A stretch of DNA of 64,000 nucleotides from Neoarius graeffei (GCF_027579695.1 NC_083577.1:34627698-34691697), one strand, 5' to 3'. Shown: positions 43,093 to 53,561, counted from the first letter of the stretch. Numbers and translations are program-made. Notes: generated by a model from the sequence alone, not told the origin.

Positions 43093-43761
43093 TATACAAT
43101 TATGTCCCAAAACGGGTGTTAGACCCCTTGTCAGGCCGAGAACTTTTTGATGTTCCCTAGTATTTGTTGGGGAAAAATGTGCCGCTATAACCAGTCCCTC
43201 ACTAATACACACGTATCACGCTCACACCAGGTGTCACACACTTTCCATTTCATTTTAATAAAACACTGCTGCTGTGCTACTGTGACCAGAATCTTTATTG
43301 CCACCCAGACTTGAGAGTCTCCGTTCTTATGAACCGAACCCAATTTTCCCAGTACAATAGGTGTCCACCTGACTTCTCATATCTTCCTTTGATGCCTGTC
43401 AGTTGTAGCACCGGCTCTGCTCGCAGGTCACGTCAGGAATACGTGGATTAGCAATATCTAATCAAGTCAAGGATCCTCACAGCACTATAGCATCCTCACA
43501 TGTGGGCACAGTAATCACGTCTCATTGTACATTCATGAAATAAATACTGGATGTGACTTTTATTAAAGGAAATCAATATGTAAAGAGATGCACAGACTGA
43601 ACTAGTATTTTTTTTTTTATAGCAGATACACAAAGAAACATTAGTTTTATAGAAAGCTTTCCATGCTATACTGTTACTACTTGTCATGAAGCCAAAGTGG
43701 AAATGGAAATTCATTCCAGCACTGCCCTCAACTGGACAAAACAAGTCAACAGCACAGATTT
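43093..43761. other. No gene recognised
   Basis: Unclassified sequence between a hAT element and an ISL2EU-like element, with short open frames only. Confidence 0.4.
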
Positions 43762-43883
43762 TTGCTGGGTTTCACGGGACGTCACATCCGCCTCATTGGT
43801 TACTCAGAACTTTAGCTGGTGGTCTACCAAAGCTCAGTTGACAAAGCGTTTGTATGGAGAAGGTGCATTGCTCGCATGAAAAA

Positions 43884-44110
43884 ATGCCTTACGCTTGCAT
43901 TGTTTTAGGTTGTTCAAATCGATCAAACCATAAACCTGAAAAGTTTCTTCAGGGTTCGTCGTGAACTAATAAAAAAAGGGTGAATGAACACAGGATTTCA
44001 CAAAAAGACGTTGAGAAAGGTGGCTTTTGAACCTCTCACTGAAATCGAAGGGAGCCGAGTTGAAGCACGCTCGAGTTTGCAGTGATCACTTGGTGAAAGG
44101 TTTGTATTTC
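43884..44110 (+). pseudogene. THAP exon, frameshifted
   Basis: ATG 43884 gives MPYACIVLGCSNRSNHKPEK (C-x4-C), then a frameshift near 43950. A shifted frame reads HRISQKDVEKGGF, and the second zinc ligands (AVITW, or SLQCDHL in another frame) are scrambled, so the finger is broken. Confidence 0.6.
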
Positions 44111-44464
44111 CCTCTCAGCTATGGCCTGAGTGTTTTCCAAGTACTTTTCTTGCTGTGTGTCATTATTTTACGGTACTTTTTTTTTTAGTCACAAAGCGCT
44201 AAAGTCCCCAGTTGTTTCTTTATTTACTCCTCACGAAGTCCATATGCATGAAGGTCGTGACAAAGTTCTTCCCCAACCATACAGTTACAATGCACCGTGA
44301 TCACTTCTCCACCTTGTTTAACTAAGATCCAGGTCTTTAAAGGGGTTTCTGATGAGCTTTGTGAATGATTTACCTGAGAGATAAGAGCCAACACAAGGCA
44401 GAATCAAGTGAACTGTTGCTTGTTTACACTTCAACTTGCAGCGCTTTGTTGTAAAGACGCGAAT

Positions 44465-44811
44465 CTCATTATCTGTAGCCGCTTTATCCTGTTCTACAGG
44501 GTCGCAGGCAAGCTGGAGCCTATCCCAGCTGACTACGGGTGAAAGGCAGGGTACACCCTGGACAAGTCACCAGGTCATCACAGAGCTGATACAGACAACC
44601 ATTCACACCTACGCTCAATTTAGAGTCACCAGTTAACCTAACCTGCATGTCTTTGGACTGTGGGGGAAACCGGAGCACCTGGAGGAAACCCACGCGGACA
44701 CGGGGAGAACATGCAAACTCCACACAGAAAGGCCCTCGCCGGCTACGGGGCTCGAACCTGGACCTTCTTGGTGTGAGGCGACAGCGCTAACCACTACACC
44801 ACCGTGCCGCC
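44465..44811 (-). repeat. DANA/Mermaid-type SINE
   Basis: A minus-strand copy with a short core deletion. Target duplication AAAGACGCGAAT / AAAGACGCAAAT at 44453-44464 and 44812-44823. Confidence 0.9.
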
Positions 44812-44848
44812 AAAGACGCAAATGAAAAGCTTAAATAATAATACTTAC

Positions 44849-44929
44849 ACGGGCAAAAACAATACAGGATTCATTCGACAGCGACTTGATAGCGAGGTCC
44901 TTTACCCAGCCACATACAAATAAGTTGTA
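44849..44929 (-). pseudogene. YqaJ-type ORF exon, 3' part
   Basis: On the minus strand the frame reads YNLFVCGWVKDLAIKSL and ends at a consensus donor (GTAAGT, complement of 44843-44848). It continues the exon at 46545-46790, from which it was separated by the Tc1-like insertion at TA. Confidence 0.65.
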
Positions 44930-45159
44930 CGGTGCTGAGCGTAAATGAGTGCACCCCTTTTGAAAAGTAACATTTTAAACAATCTCTCAATGAACACAAT
45001 TTCCAAAATGTTGACAAGACAAAGTTTAATATAACATCTGTTTAACTTATAACATGAAAGTAAGGTTAATAATATAAACTTAGATTACACATTTTTCAGT
45101 TTTACTCAAAATTAGGGTGGTGCAAAAATGAGTACACCCCACAACAAAAACTAGTACAT

Positions 45160-46131
45160 CTAGTACTTTGTATGGCCTCCATGATTTTTAATGACAGCAC
45201 CAAGTCTTCTAGGCATGGAATGAACAAGTTGGCGACATTTTGCAACATCAATCTTTTTCCATTCTTCAACAACGACCTCTTTTAGTGACTGGATGCTGGA
45301 TGGAGAGTGATGCTCAACTTGTCTCTTCAGAATTCCCCATAGGTGTTCGATTGGGTTCAGATCAGGAGACGTACTTGGCCACTGAATCACTTTCACCCTG
45401 TTCTTCAGAAATCCAACAGTGGCCTTAGATGTGCGTTTAGTCATGTTGGAAAAGTGCACGACGACCAAGGGCACGGAGTGATGGTAGCATCTTCTCTTTC
45501 AGTATAGAGCAATACATCTGTGAATTCATGATGCCATCAATGAAATGCAGCTCCCCGACACCAGCAGCACTCATGCAGCCCCACATAAGGACACTGCCAC
45601 CACCATGTTTCACTGTAGGCACCAGGCGTTTTTCTTTGTATTCCTCACCTTTGCGACGCCATACAGTTTTGAAGCCATCAGTTCCAAAAACATTTATCTT
45701 GGTCTCATCACTCCAGAGTATAGAGTCCCAGTAGTCTTCATCTGTCAGCATGGGCCCTGGCAAACTCTAGGCGGGCTTTTTTGTGCCTGGGCTTTAGGAG
45801 AGGCTTCTTTCGTGGACAGCATCCATGCATGGCATTCCTCTGCAGTGTACGCCGTATTGTGTCACGGGAAATAGTCACCCCAGTTTGGCTTTCTACTTCT
45901 TTAGATAACTGCAGTGAACTTGCATGCCCATTTTCTTCAACCCTTCTCATCAGAAGACGCTCCTGTCGAGGTGTTAACTTCCATGGACGACCTGGACGTC
46001 TCTGTGAGATGGTTGCAGTTCCATCTTTCTTAAATTTTATACCACTTTTGCTCCAGTATTCTGACTGATAAGTAAAGCTTTGCTGATCATCTTGTAGCCT
46101 TTACCTTTGTGGTGGAAAGAAATTATTTTCT
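45160..46131 (-). pseudogene. Tc1-like transposase, N-terminally lost and frameshifted
   Basis: The minus-strand frames read, in order: KGKGYKMISKALLIS (about 46100), the helix-turn-helix/hinge region around MRRVEENGHASSLQL (45950), the first catalytic Asp in ILWSDETKINVFG (about 45720), KHGGGSVLMWGC, a broken FQHD region (45440) and SPDLNPIEHLWGILK (about 45350), ending GGHTKY at 45163. At least two frameshifts (near 45750 and 45450) are present, and the true start is gone. Confidence 0.85.
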
Positions 46132-46133
46132 TT

Positions 46134-46312
46134 GGGGAATTCTGAAGAGACAAGTTGAGCATCACTCTCCATCCAGCATCCAGTCACTAAAAGAGGTTGT
46201 TGTTGAAGAATGGAAAAAGATTGATGTTGCAAAATGTCGCCAAATTGTTCACTCCATGCCTAGAAGACTTGGTGCTGTCATTAAAAATCATGGAGGCCAT
46301 ACAAAGTACTAG
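46134..46312 (+). pseudogene. Inverted second copy of the transposase C-terminus
   Basis: The plus strand encodes WGILKRQVEHHSPSSIQSLK through VHSMPRRLGAVIKNHGGHTK, the same ~60 residues as the minus-strand C-terminus at 45163-45339, with few differences (for example Ile for Leu before VHSMP). Confidence 0.9.
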
Positions 46313-46544
46313 ATGGAGTAGTTTTTGTTGTGGGGTGTACTCATTTTTGCACCACCCTAATTTGAGTAAAACTGAAAAATGTGTAATCTAAGTTTATTAT
46401 TAACCTTACTTTCATGTTACAAGTTAAACAGATGTTATATTAAACTTTGTCTTGTCAACATTTTGGAAATTGTGTGTTCATTGAGATATTGTTTAAAATG
46501 TTACTTTTCAAAAGGGAGTGTACTCATTTACGCTGAGCACTGTA

Positions 46545-46790
46545 AGCCTCCATACTCTTCCACGCTTTCATCTGTTTTGCGGTGTAGAAGGATGTCTGTA
46601 ACACCGGATAGTTCGAGATGTCGGGGAACTCGACTGAAGGGTGGTTTTCGAGATCGTATGACAAATCCTTTCCCAGACTGTAGGGGTCGATTCCATTGCA
46701 CACGACAATCTTCTGAATATATCTAAAGCGAGCAGTGGCTTCCAGATTATGAGCGTACTCTGATAAGTTATCGCTAGTTGTTTGCACTAC
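46545..46790 (-). pseudogene. YqaJ-type ORF exon, 5' part
   Basis: The frame reads VQTTSDNLSEYAHNLEATAR, VVCNGIDPYSL, HPSVEFPDISNYPVLQTSF and MKAWKSMEAY, then is cut by the Tc1-like insertion. It is the N-terminal segment that precedes SWIM/YqaJ domains in ISL2EU-type and related transposon proteins. It is open to the insertion point, so the exon was intact when hit. Confidence 0.6.
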
Positions 46791-46880
46791 GGCAGCCGTT
46801 TAGACCACCAGCTATTTCACTTCCGGTAAAACTGCTAAGAAAAGTCACATGACTGAAACCCAGCAATTAGGAGTTGAAAG

Positions 46881-48197
46881 CTCCATCCATCCATTATCTG
46901 TAACCGCTTACCCTGTACAGGATCGCGGGCGAGCTGGAGCCCATCCCAGCTGACGATGGGTGAGAGGCGGGGTACACCCTGGACAAGCCACCAGATCATC
47001 GCAGCATCGCTGACACAGACAGACAAACAACCATTCACACTCACGGTCAATTTAGAGCCACCAATTAGCCTAAGGCCCCGGTCACACCGCCCGAACTTTG
47101 CTGGAGCGTTCCTGGAGCGGTGAAAAAAATTCATCACCGCTCGTAACCGTTCACCACCGTTTAACAAAAGTTGGCCCCCGTTGAAGCAACGCCGTATATG
47201 CTCGGCCACCGCTGATGTTTCTCGAGGGGCCCTCCTACTGCTCCGAAAGTTTTGAGCTGCACAAAATATTGCGAGTGGTGAGGAGGGGGCAATTTTCCGC
47301 CCCGGCAAAGTTCACCCCCGCTCCACCAACGCCCAGTCAAAGTTTGGCACCGCTAGACGCAAGTTCGTGGACGCTTGGGTCCGCTAGGCCAACGCAGAAA
47401 TCTTGAACGCTGGACCACCGCTGCTTCGCCAGCATTGCCTGGGCGGCGATTAAACGTTGCACAAACTTCGGTGGAGCGGTTGTAAGCGTTTTACGAGCGG
47501 ACACGGGGTTGCTGGAACGGTGTTGGGCGTTGAGGCAGCTATCCATGGCGGCGATGAACTTTGGTTTGGCGTTGGTATAGAGGTGTCGGAGCGGGACCAG
47601 AATTTGGCTATAAATACGGGAAGAAATGGACCAGGAGCTCATTTGGAATCGAGCTGCCGTTGAGTTCAGACCTCATCTATATCGAATTTGCTCAAAGTTA
47701 CAGTAAAACTATCACCATGGATGCTGAGAGACTTGCTATGATTGGTGCTAAACCAACTTTATACCCCCGCCGAGCCAAAGCCTGCATGCGCAGAACGCCG
47801 CTATACCAACGCTCGCGTCACCGCTAAACCAACGCTCGCTACCGCTAAACCAACGCTAAAGCAACGCCGGCTTCAGCGGTGCACCGCTAAGCCAACGCCC
47901 ATGTTTTCGATTTTTTTTCCCATTTTGTGCGCGGTGACGAGCGTTGTCGAAATTCGGCCCCCCCTCCCTACCATTCAAGGAACGCTCCAGCAAAGTTCGG
48001 GCGGTGTGACCGAGGCCTTACCTGCATGTCTTTGGACTGTGGGGGAAACTGGAGCACCCGGAGGAAACCCACGCGGACACGGGGAGAACATGCAAACTCC
48101 ATACATGACAGAAAGGCCCTGTTGGACACTGGGCTTGAACCCAGAACCTTCTTGCTGCGAGGTGACCATGCTAACCACTACACCACTGAAGCCACCT
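46881..48197 (-). repeat. DANA/Mermaid-type SINE split by a Harbinger-like element
   Basis: The tail side is at 46881-47073 and the head side at 48018-48197. The flanks TTGAAAGCT and GTGAAAGCT are a diverged target duplication. Confidence 0.85.
47074..48017. mobile_element. Harbinger-like element with ~40-bp terminal repeats
   Basis: The ends GGCCCCGGTCACACCGCCCG and its inverse CGGGCGGTGTGACCGAGGCC extend to about 40 bp (through CTTTGCTGGAGCGTTCC). TAA (47071-47073) and TTA (48018-48020) are a one-mismatch 3-bp duplication. The interior is packed with short ACCGCT, AACGCT and AAACCAACGC repeats (especially 47790-47900). It has no transposase. Confidence 0.75.
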
Positions 48198-48920
48198 GAG
48201 GTGAAAGCTGAAATCAGGGGAAGAAAAAAAAAAAAAAAAAGTAAAAATGACAAGACACAATTTGTAGTGCAGTTTTTAATTATTATTAGCCGAAGACTGA
48301 CTAACAACAACAGCACATTCTTGAAAACACTTCTAAAGCTGGATGGAAAAGCATTTTCTCAGAATCTGTTCTGCTGGTGATGGCTTTTATGCTGACCTAA
48401 ACTATGAAAAGACACCACACACACGCACATATATAAATCACACACACACAAAGGCAACAAGTCTTCTAAAACCCTGACACAACCTGGCCAGAACATGGCC
48501 TACATGCGTTACTGCCTCGGGAAAATTAAAAATGTAAATTTGTTATATTGGTACTAGTGCAAACGAAACCTTACGATATTAAAACAATGCCGAGGATTGA
48601 GCATAAACCTGACGCTTCAAATGTATTCAACTTAACATAGTAAGCACAGGATTCTTCGCTGAAACTAAAACGGTGAAAAAACAGTTAGAGCCGAGTGTAT
48701 GCGATCTCAAACCCTTTACAAATGGCGCTTTCTTTTCTTCCACCTGAAAGTGCCCCCTCTGGTAGTAGTGGCATGGTCCTGTGTGTCTTCGCACAGGCCA
48801 GGACAGGAGGGAGGTTGACCGTGCCTGTGGATTGGTACTGGACAAGGGCTTGAGATCAGAGTGTGTCAGTCCTCTGTTCCTGTGTGTGCAGTGTGAGTGT
48901 GTTGAGCATAAAGGACGGCT
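48198..48920 (-). other. idh1: Putative idh1 3' untranslated region
   Basis: This lies directly downstream of the idh1 stop codon in transcript sense. It is almost free of repeats down to about 48270 apart from a short (CA)n patch near 48410-48445. On the minus strand ATTAAA (complement of 48275-48280) could be the polyadenylation signal. The end is not otherwise defined. Confidence 0.4.
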
Positions 48921-49014
48921 TCACAGTTTGGGTTGGCTCAACAGCTTGACCTTCAGATTCTCCGCCAACTTGTCCAGGAACTCGAAGGTGTTCAGGTAGT
49001 CTGCACGCTGCACA
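48921..49014 (-). CDS. idh1: IDH1, last coding exon (C-terminus)
   Basis: The exon follows an acceptor CTGTCTCAG (ag at 49016-49015). It completes the Asn codon begun in the preceding exon, then encodes [20 protein letters not shown] and [10 protein letters not shown] before TGA at 48923-48921. This is the C-terminal segment of cytosolic NADP-isocitrate dehydrogenase (mammalian IDH1 has [20 protein letters not shown]) and is quite unlike the IDH2 terminus. The last three residues, Pro-Lys-Leu, replace Ala-Lys-Leu of mammals and could act as a variant peroxisomal targeting signal 1. The frame and splice phase agree exactly with the upstream exon. Confidence 0.95.
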
Positions 49015-49189
49015 CTGAGACAGGAAGACAGGATGTTATGGCATTTCCTTCGTGCCTGGCAACATTTCATTTGACAAAAGTGACAAACGTGGCTAATTTG
49101 AGCAACTGCTAGATGCCAGAAGGCTCTAGGCAGAAACATTCTGAAAATCTCATAAGCCTGGAGATTGCTAGTTCGAATCCTGATGATGT

Positions 49190-49398
49190 CAGTGACGCTA
49201 GCCTATCATAATGGTTAGAGAAGCAGCTTTGGGACCAAAAGGTCACTGGTTTGATTCCCTGGACCAGCAGGAATGGCTGAAGTGCCCTTAAGCAAGGTGT
49301 CTAACCCCCAACTGCGCCCTAGGCTGCTCTGGTTGCTGTAGGTCGCTCTGGATTAGAGCATTTGCTAAATGCCTGTAATGTAATATAATATAATATAA
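49190..49398 (+). repeat. tRNA-derived SINE (AATGGTTAGAGAAGCAGC family) in the idh1 last intron
   Basis: It has a tRNA-like head with CACTGGTTTGATTCCC (box B-like), CCCTTAAGCAAGGTGTCTAA and a TGTAATATAATATAAT tail. A minus-strand relative lies at 52895-53020. Confidence 0.75.
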
Positions 49399-49761
49399 TC
49401 CATGAGCTCATGGATATGGAAGTGGGCGGATAGCTCTTTTCTGAGTGCATTATGCCACCCCTTGCTGTAAAAAAGTATGCTGTTGACTGGCGTCATGTGA
49501 TCGGTGAGCTCCATCTGGTGGGTGGGAACTGGCCACATCCAAATTAGGCAGAAAATTGAGAGCAAAACAATCCACTTACATAATTTACCTGCAGTGACCA
49601 TGCAAGCACATTCACGTTTCACACTTCATTTTACTTCCATTAAAGTCATCTCTAATTCCCCATTTGCTCCTCAAGTCCATCATGACATTACAGCTTTACA
49701 CATTTAGGAAGGCCATGAAGTCACCAGATCTTTTCTAACTGCTGCTCATGTGATGTTACTG

Positions 49762-50830
49762 CGAGTTGGCCTAGTGGTTAGCCTCTCAACCGGGAGACGG
49801 AGTTCTACTCGCAGTCGGGTCATACCAATAGACCAGGGGTGGGCAATTATTTGTTCCATGGGGCCACATGAGAAACAGAATTTTGTGGAGGGCCGGACCA
49901 AAAGGCTGAACTAAATTCTGCATAATATTAATTGTATTTCTTTATATAAAGCAATAAATAACATTGTTCTTACAAACTGCTACGACTGGTAAGAGTATGG
50001 AAAAAACGAGGTTGCCTTACAAAAAAAAAAAAAAAAAGTCATTTATTCAATCAAATTTCCCAAAACAATGGTTAACAAAATGTGAACGTTTGTACCATTT
50101 TTTTTTCCAGTCACATTCACCCCAAAACACAATAAAGACATCACAATATTGTCTTTCTACTCCAAATATCAAGCAAGATACATCATATTATAATAATGAT
50201 GCCCACATTTGTAGTCTAATCACCTCATTTGGTGTTTTTCACCGGAGATCGGCTCCGGCGCCTGCTGGTGACGTCACACTGTGATTGGCTGGACCGTTTG
50301 AAGGATGACGTACAAGTTTGTGGTTGGTCTGGACAAATTACGGAAGTAGTTATCACGCGATTAGGTTTCGTGGGATTTCATGTCATTTTTATGTCGCGCG
50401 CATTGCGTTTTTGTTGAACACAACTTCAAAATAAAAGCAATGCACATTCAGTCCATGCATGAGGTAAAATTAGAAAATACGTTTATTTTGTAATTTCTCA
50501 TTAACCTTACGCGGGCCGGTCAGAATGAACCAAAGGGCCGGATGCGGCCCGCGGGCCGGAAAATGCCCAGGTCTGCAATAGACCATCATAAAAATGGTAC
50601 CTACTAACATCTGGCAAGGCACGCTGTGAATAGGGAGTCAAACTCTCGCGGTTACCAGAGGACTAACCCCTCACTGTAACCCTAGCTGTATAGGTGAGAG
50701 GCCGAGGGCTATCGAAACGGAGATCGGTGCCACACCCGTACGCCTTAAAGAGCTGGTTAGTACTGGGAAAGGAGACTGTCTGGGAAGACCAGATTCTGGC
50801 ATGAGAGGGACTCTGACTTTTTGACTTTGC
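49762..50830 (+). repeat. tRNA-derived SINE (GTTGGCCTAGTGGTTAG family) split by a hAT element
   Basis: The head at 49762-49833 (GCGAGTTGGCCTAGTGGTTA, CGGGTCATACCAATAGAC) continues at 50584 with CATCATAAAAATGGTACC and CGGTTACCAGAGGACTAAC. It belongs to the family of 28186-28477. Confidence 0.75.
49834..50575. mobile_element. hAT-type non-autonomous element
   Basis: The ends CAGGGGTGGGCAATTATTT and TGCCCAGGTCTG have an exact 8-bp duplication CAATAGAC at 49826-49833 and 50576-50583. GGGCCGGA-type subterminal repeats occur at both ends. It interrupts the SINE head. Confidence 0.85.
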
Positions 50831-51132
50831 TCAATGGTAAACAGTTCTGGGAGATCTGCTCAGCGGAGGAATGGTCAAATGAAAGACAGCAACACGTGGC
50901 TGTAGCAGTGGAGGGATCCGAACTTATGGTCTGGCCTTAGATTGTTCTTTATATGACTGAGGAATAAAACAATGAGTTGTGCTGCTATAAAAGACAATAA
51001 AGCGCAGGCTGTTACTGTTCGTTTCCTATAAAAGCATGTCCTGAAGTGTTTTATTCCCGTTATACCACATCTGTTTGTCAAAGCTAACAATTTCTTATTT
51101 ATTAAAAAAAAATTGTTATACTTTTGATCCAT

Positions 51133-51370
51133 TTAACAGTTATTCCACGAAATTGAGTCATACATGAGCCGATAGTTGACGAGGCACGTAGCACCAAGTC
51201 GGCTATAAGCCACGTACAACGAGATTGAGTGGAATAACTGTTTTTCTATCCACATTCACTGGATTTTGAGAAGGGGGGGGAAAAAAAAAGCGTTTTTATT
51301 TTTTTGCAAATTTGATAAATAAAAACTTTACAGAAAACGTCTGAGAAAATCATTTCCACTTAGAATGTAA
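51133..51370 (+). repeat. Interspersed repeat D, copy 2 (uninterrupted)
   Basis: It runs from AACAGTTATTCCACGAAATT through GTCGGCTATAAGCCACGTAC to AAAACGTCTGAGAAAATCAT. It serves as the empty-site reference for the insertion at 17430-18119. Confidence 0.7.
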
Positions 51371-51445
51371 ACAAACCGGCAGAATGACAGGAGCAATTTG
51401 AAAACCGCGATAATAATAATAGTAAAAAAAATAAAATAAAAATCT

Positions 51446-51578
51446 CATCTCATTATCTGTAGCCGCTTTATCCTGTTCTACAGGGTCGCAGGCAAGCTGG
51501 AGCCTATCCCAGCTGACTACGGGCGAAAGGCGGGGTACACCCTGGACAAGTCGCCAGGTCATCACAGGGCTGACATAA
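51446..51578 (-). repeat. DANA/Mermaid-type SINE, 5'-truncated
   Basis: Only the 3' third is present (GCCGCTTTATCCTGTTCTAC to CATCACAGGGCTGACA), bounded by A-rich tracts on both sides. Confidence 0.85.
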
Positions 51579-52056
51579 AAAAAAACAAAAAAAAAAACAA
51601 ACGTTCTTATAATCAAATACTTTTATTCAATATTTTGTTGCTTTTTGGGGGGTTTTGTTTTTGAGTAGAGTTTGTATTTCACCCTCAGTTGGTTCAAAAC
51701 ATGCTCCGCCTTTTTCTCTCTTCTTCTTTAGGGTTTTTTGGCAGTTGGCAAACCAACTTAAGGTGCATTACTGCCACCGACTGGGCTGGAGTGTAGAACA
51801 GGAGATACTGAGGGAAGAAAAAAAAAAACAAACAAAAAAACCCCCAAACTATATTCTTTTCTCCATTTCTTTTAAAAGATTTGATAATTTTTGGGGGGTT
51901 TGTTTTCGAGTAGAGTTTGTATTTCATCCTTGGTTGGTTCAGCAACACGCTCTGCCATTTTGTTTTTCTCTACTCATGATACAAGAGCTGATATCCCAGT
52001 AGTAGAGCAGCCAATCGGAGCACGAGATTGCTCATATCCAGTGAATGTGGATAGAA

Positions 52057-52192
52057 TATATATTATTTACCAGCTGGGAGGTCCGTATGGTGAAATACCG
52101 TGACCGAGGCCCTCTGGGCCGAGGTCAGCATTCAAGGCCGAGGTCACAGTATTTCACCATACGGACCGACCTTAAGCTGGTAAATAATATAT
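52057..52192. repeat. Long inverted repeat with TATTATTTACCAGC arms
   Basis: The arms 52057-52110 and 52136-52192 pair almost throughout (ATATATTATTTACCAGC, GGTCCGTATGGTGAAATAC, GTGACC, GGCC), with one 3-4 base bulge and a loop of about 25 bases. It is probably the terminus of a DNA transposon or of a head-to-head pair. Confidence 0.75.
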
Positions 52193-52894
52193 TTATTTTT
52201 TTCTTTACCAAATTCTAACAGAAAACGAGAGCGCCCGAAAGGGAAAACCAAGCCGAGCCGCCATTTTGAATCCTCATTCACGGCTGTAATGCAAATTGCT
52301 TCCTCCTCAGTATACAAGTGCACTTCCATGGCAGGGGGGAAAAAAAACAAAACAAAAAAACCCACTACATTTTGCCGCCTATGTAGTCCCTTATTTATAC
52401 AAAATTGAATCATTCAGGATTCAGCCATGTTTTTGCTCGGCGTTAGCAAGTTACAGGTTTTTCGCTTTCTCCTGAAATGTTTTTTTTATTTCTTCTTCCT
52501 CAGGGTAGTAAAACTCGCTTTCGCTGTGAACACTGTCGTTAATTTTACAGCATGGATAGCAATAATGCTATTCTCCTGAGAAATGCTGGCAAAAATTTAT
52601 GATTTTTGATAATCTTAAATAAATAAATAAAAAAAATGTTGACAAAAAATTCTACTACATGTTTGTTATGAACGAGCAAGTCGCCAGAGGTCCATAACCG
52701 GGGTCCGTGCAGTAGGATACGGACCCGCTCACCAGCCAATCAGAGCGCAGGATTTGATGGAAACCGCACTGCGAAAAAAAGAATTATGTTTAATGTTGTG
52801 GGACATCCAGAACGAGTTAGTCCCGTTATTACGTACTAAAAAGTTGTGTTTAGTTTTGGCCAGGCTACAAGATATGCCACCACTCTTGCCGGAG

Positions 52895-53020
52895 CGGTTG
52901 GGGGTTAAGTGCCTTGCTTAAGGGCACTTCAGCCAATCCTGCTGGTCCAGGGAATCAAACCAGCAACCTTTTGGTCCCAAAGCTGCTTTTCTAACCATTA
53001 GGCCATGGCTTCCCCATTTA
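52895..53020 (-). repeat. tRNA-derived SINE (AATGGTTAGAGAAGCAGC family)
   Basis: The minus-strand match to 49190-49398 includes GGGAATCAAACCAGCAACC and TTGCTTAAGGGCACTTCAGC read on the plus strand. Confidence 0.75.
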
Positions 53021-53221
53021 TGTTAAAGCGGCTACGTATAAACACTCACCAGCCTCTTATTTCACTCTCTTGAAGGAAATCAGCGCATTAAAAAACAGTG
53101 ACCATACCGATGACCGTACTGTGGTCTTAAAGTCGGAGCGTGATCTTTAGATCAGTGAATCCATGACTTAAAATGAGCATCAGTACTCAAAGTGGCAGAG
53201 CTGTGTTGAGATGAGACTCAC

Positions 53222-53384
53222 TTGGCCATGCCCTTGATACAGATGGCCAGATCTTTGGTCATGAATCCGGCCTCGATGGTCTCAATGCAGACGGCTTCCA
53301 GAGCCTGGGCAAAGACCTGGAGCTCAGTGTTCTTATCGAGAGTGGCCCGATGCAGCAGCCCTCGCGTCCAGGCAAAGATGGAGG
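53222..53384 (-). CDS. idh1: IDH1, penultimate coding exon
   Basis: The exon is bounded by acceptor CCCCTCAG (ag at 53386-53385) and donor GTGAGT (g at 53221), 163 bp, phase 1 to phase 2. It encodes [20 protein letters not shown], then [20 protein letters not shown] and [11 protein letters not shown]. The SIFAWTRGL motif and [16 protein letters not shown] are diagnostic of IDH1-type NADP-isocitrate dehydrogenase, where this segment belongs to the large domain and dimer core. No damage is seen. Confidence 0.96.
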
Positions 53385-53561
53385 CTGAGGGGAATAACAG
53401 AGGCCCAGACGTGAGTGTTACAGTTGTGAACCATAAATATAATATACAAATTTTATTGCAGGTTACAAACCAATAAGAAAATAACGGTGAATAAATTTAG
53501 CGTGGACCTCAAGAACAAGAAAAGTCCTTATATGAGGTGTGTATGTGTGTGGGGATCTCAC

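Larger units (their letters stand above)
44930..46542 (-). mobile_element. Fold-back Tc1-like element with ~410-bp inverted arms
   Basis: The element is flanked by TA (44928-44929 and 46543-46544). The arms 44930-45339 and 46134-46542 are near-identical inverses. They contain the normal terminal repeat (GTAAATGAGTGCACCCC-type) plus the last ~60 codons of the transposase. The right arm has replaced the N-terminal coding region and its original flank, so the element cannot encode a whole transposase. Confidence 0.85.
43762..46866. mobile_element. ISL2EU-like element with convergent THAP and YqaJ-type exons
   Basis: The ends TTGCTGGGTTTCAC and GACTGAAACCCAGCAA are inverted, and TT flanks both sides (43760-43761 and 46867-46868). 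A THAP exon lies on the plus strand near the left end, and the YqaJ-associated exon lies on the minus strand from the right end. A THAP-type transposase plus a YqaJ-nuclease ORF and a 2-bp target duplication are the described features of the ISL2EU group of Harbinger-like elements. A SINE (44465-44811) and a Tc1-like element (44930-46542) are nested inside. About 1.1 kb is original sequence, so it is an internally deleted copy. Confidence 0.6.
50831..53221 (-). other. idh1: idh1 last intron, remainder
   Basis: This part of the intron holds repeat D copy 2, a truncated SINE, two further blocks of ...GTTGGTTCAGCAACA...-type sequence (51640-52055 and 52380-52760), the inverted repeat at 52057-52192 and a tRNA SINE at 52895-53020. 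I saw no extra exon. Confidence 0.5.

Noticed and set aside
47742..48380. Open frame of 212 codons
   Set aside because: It runs through the interior of the Harbinger-like element, a SINE head and an A-rich tract, and has no domain.
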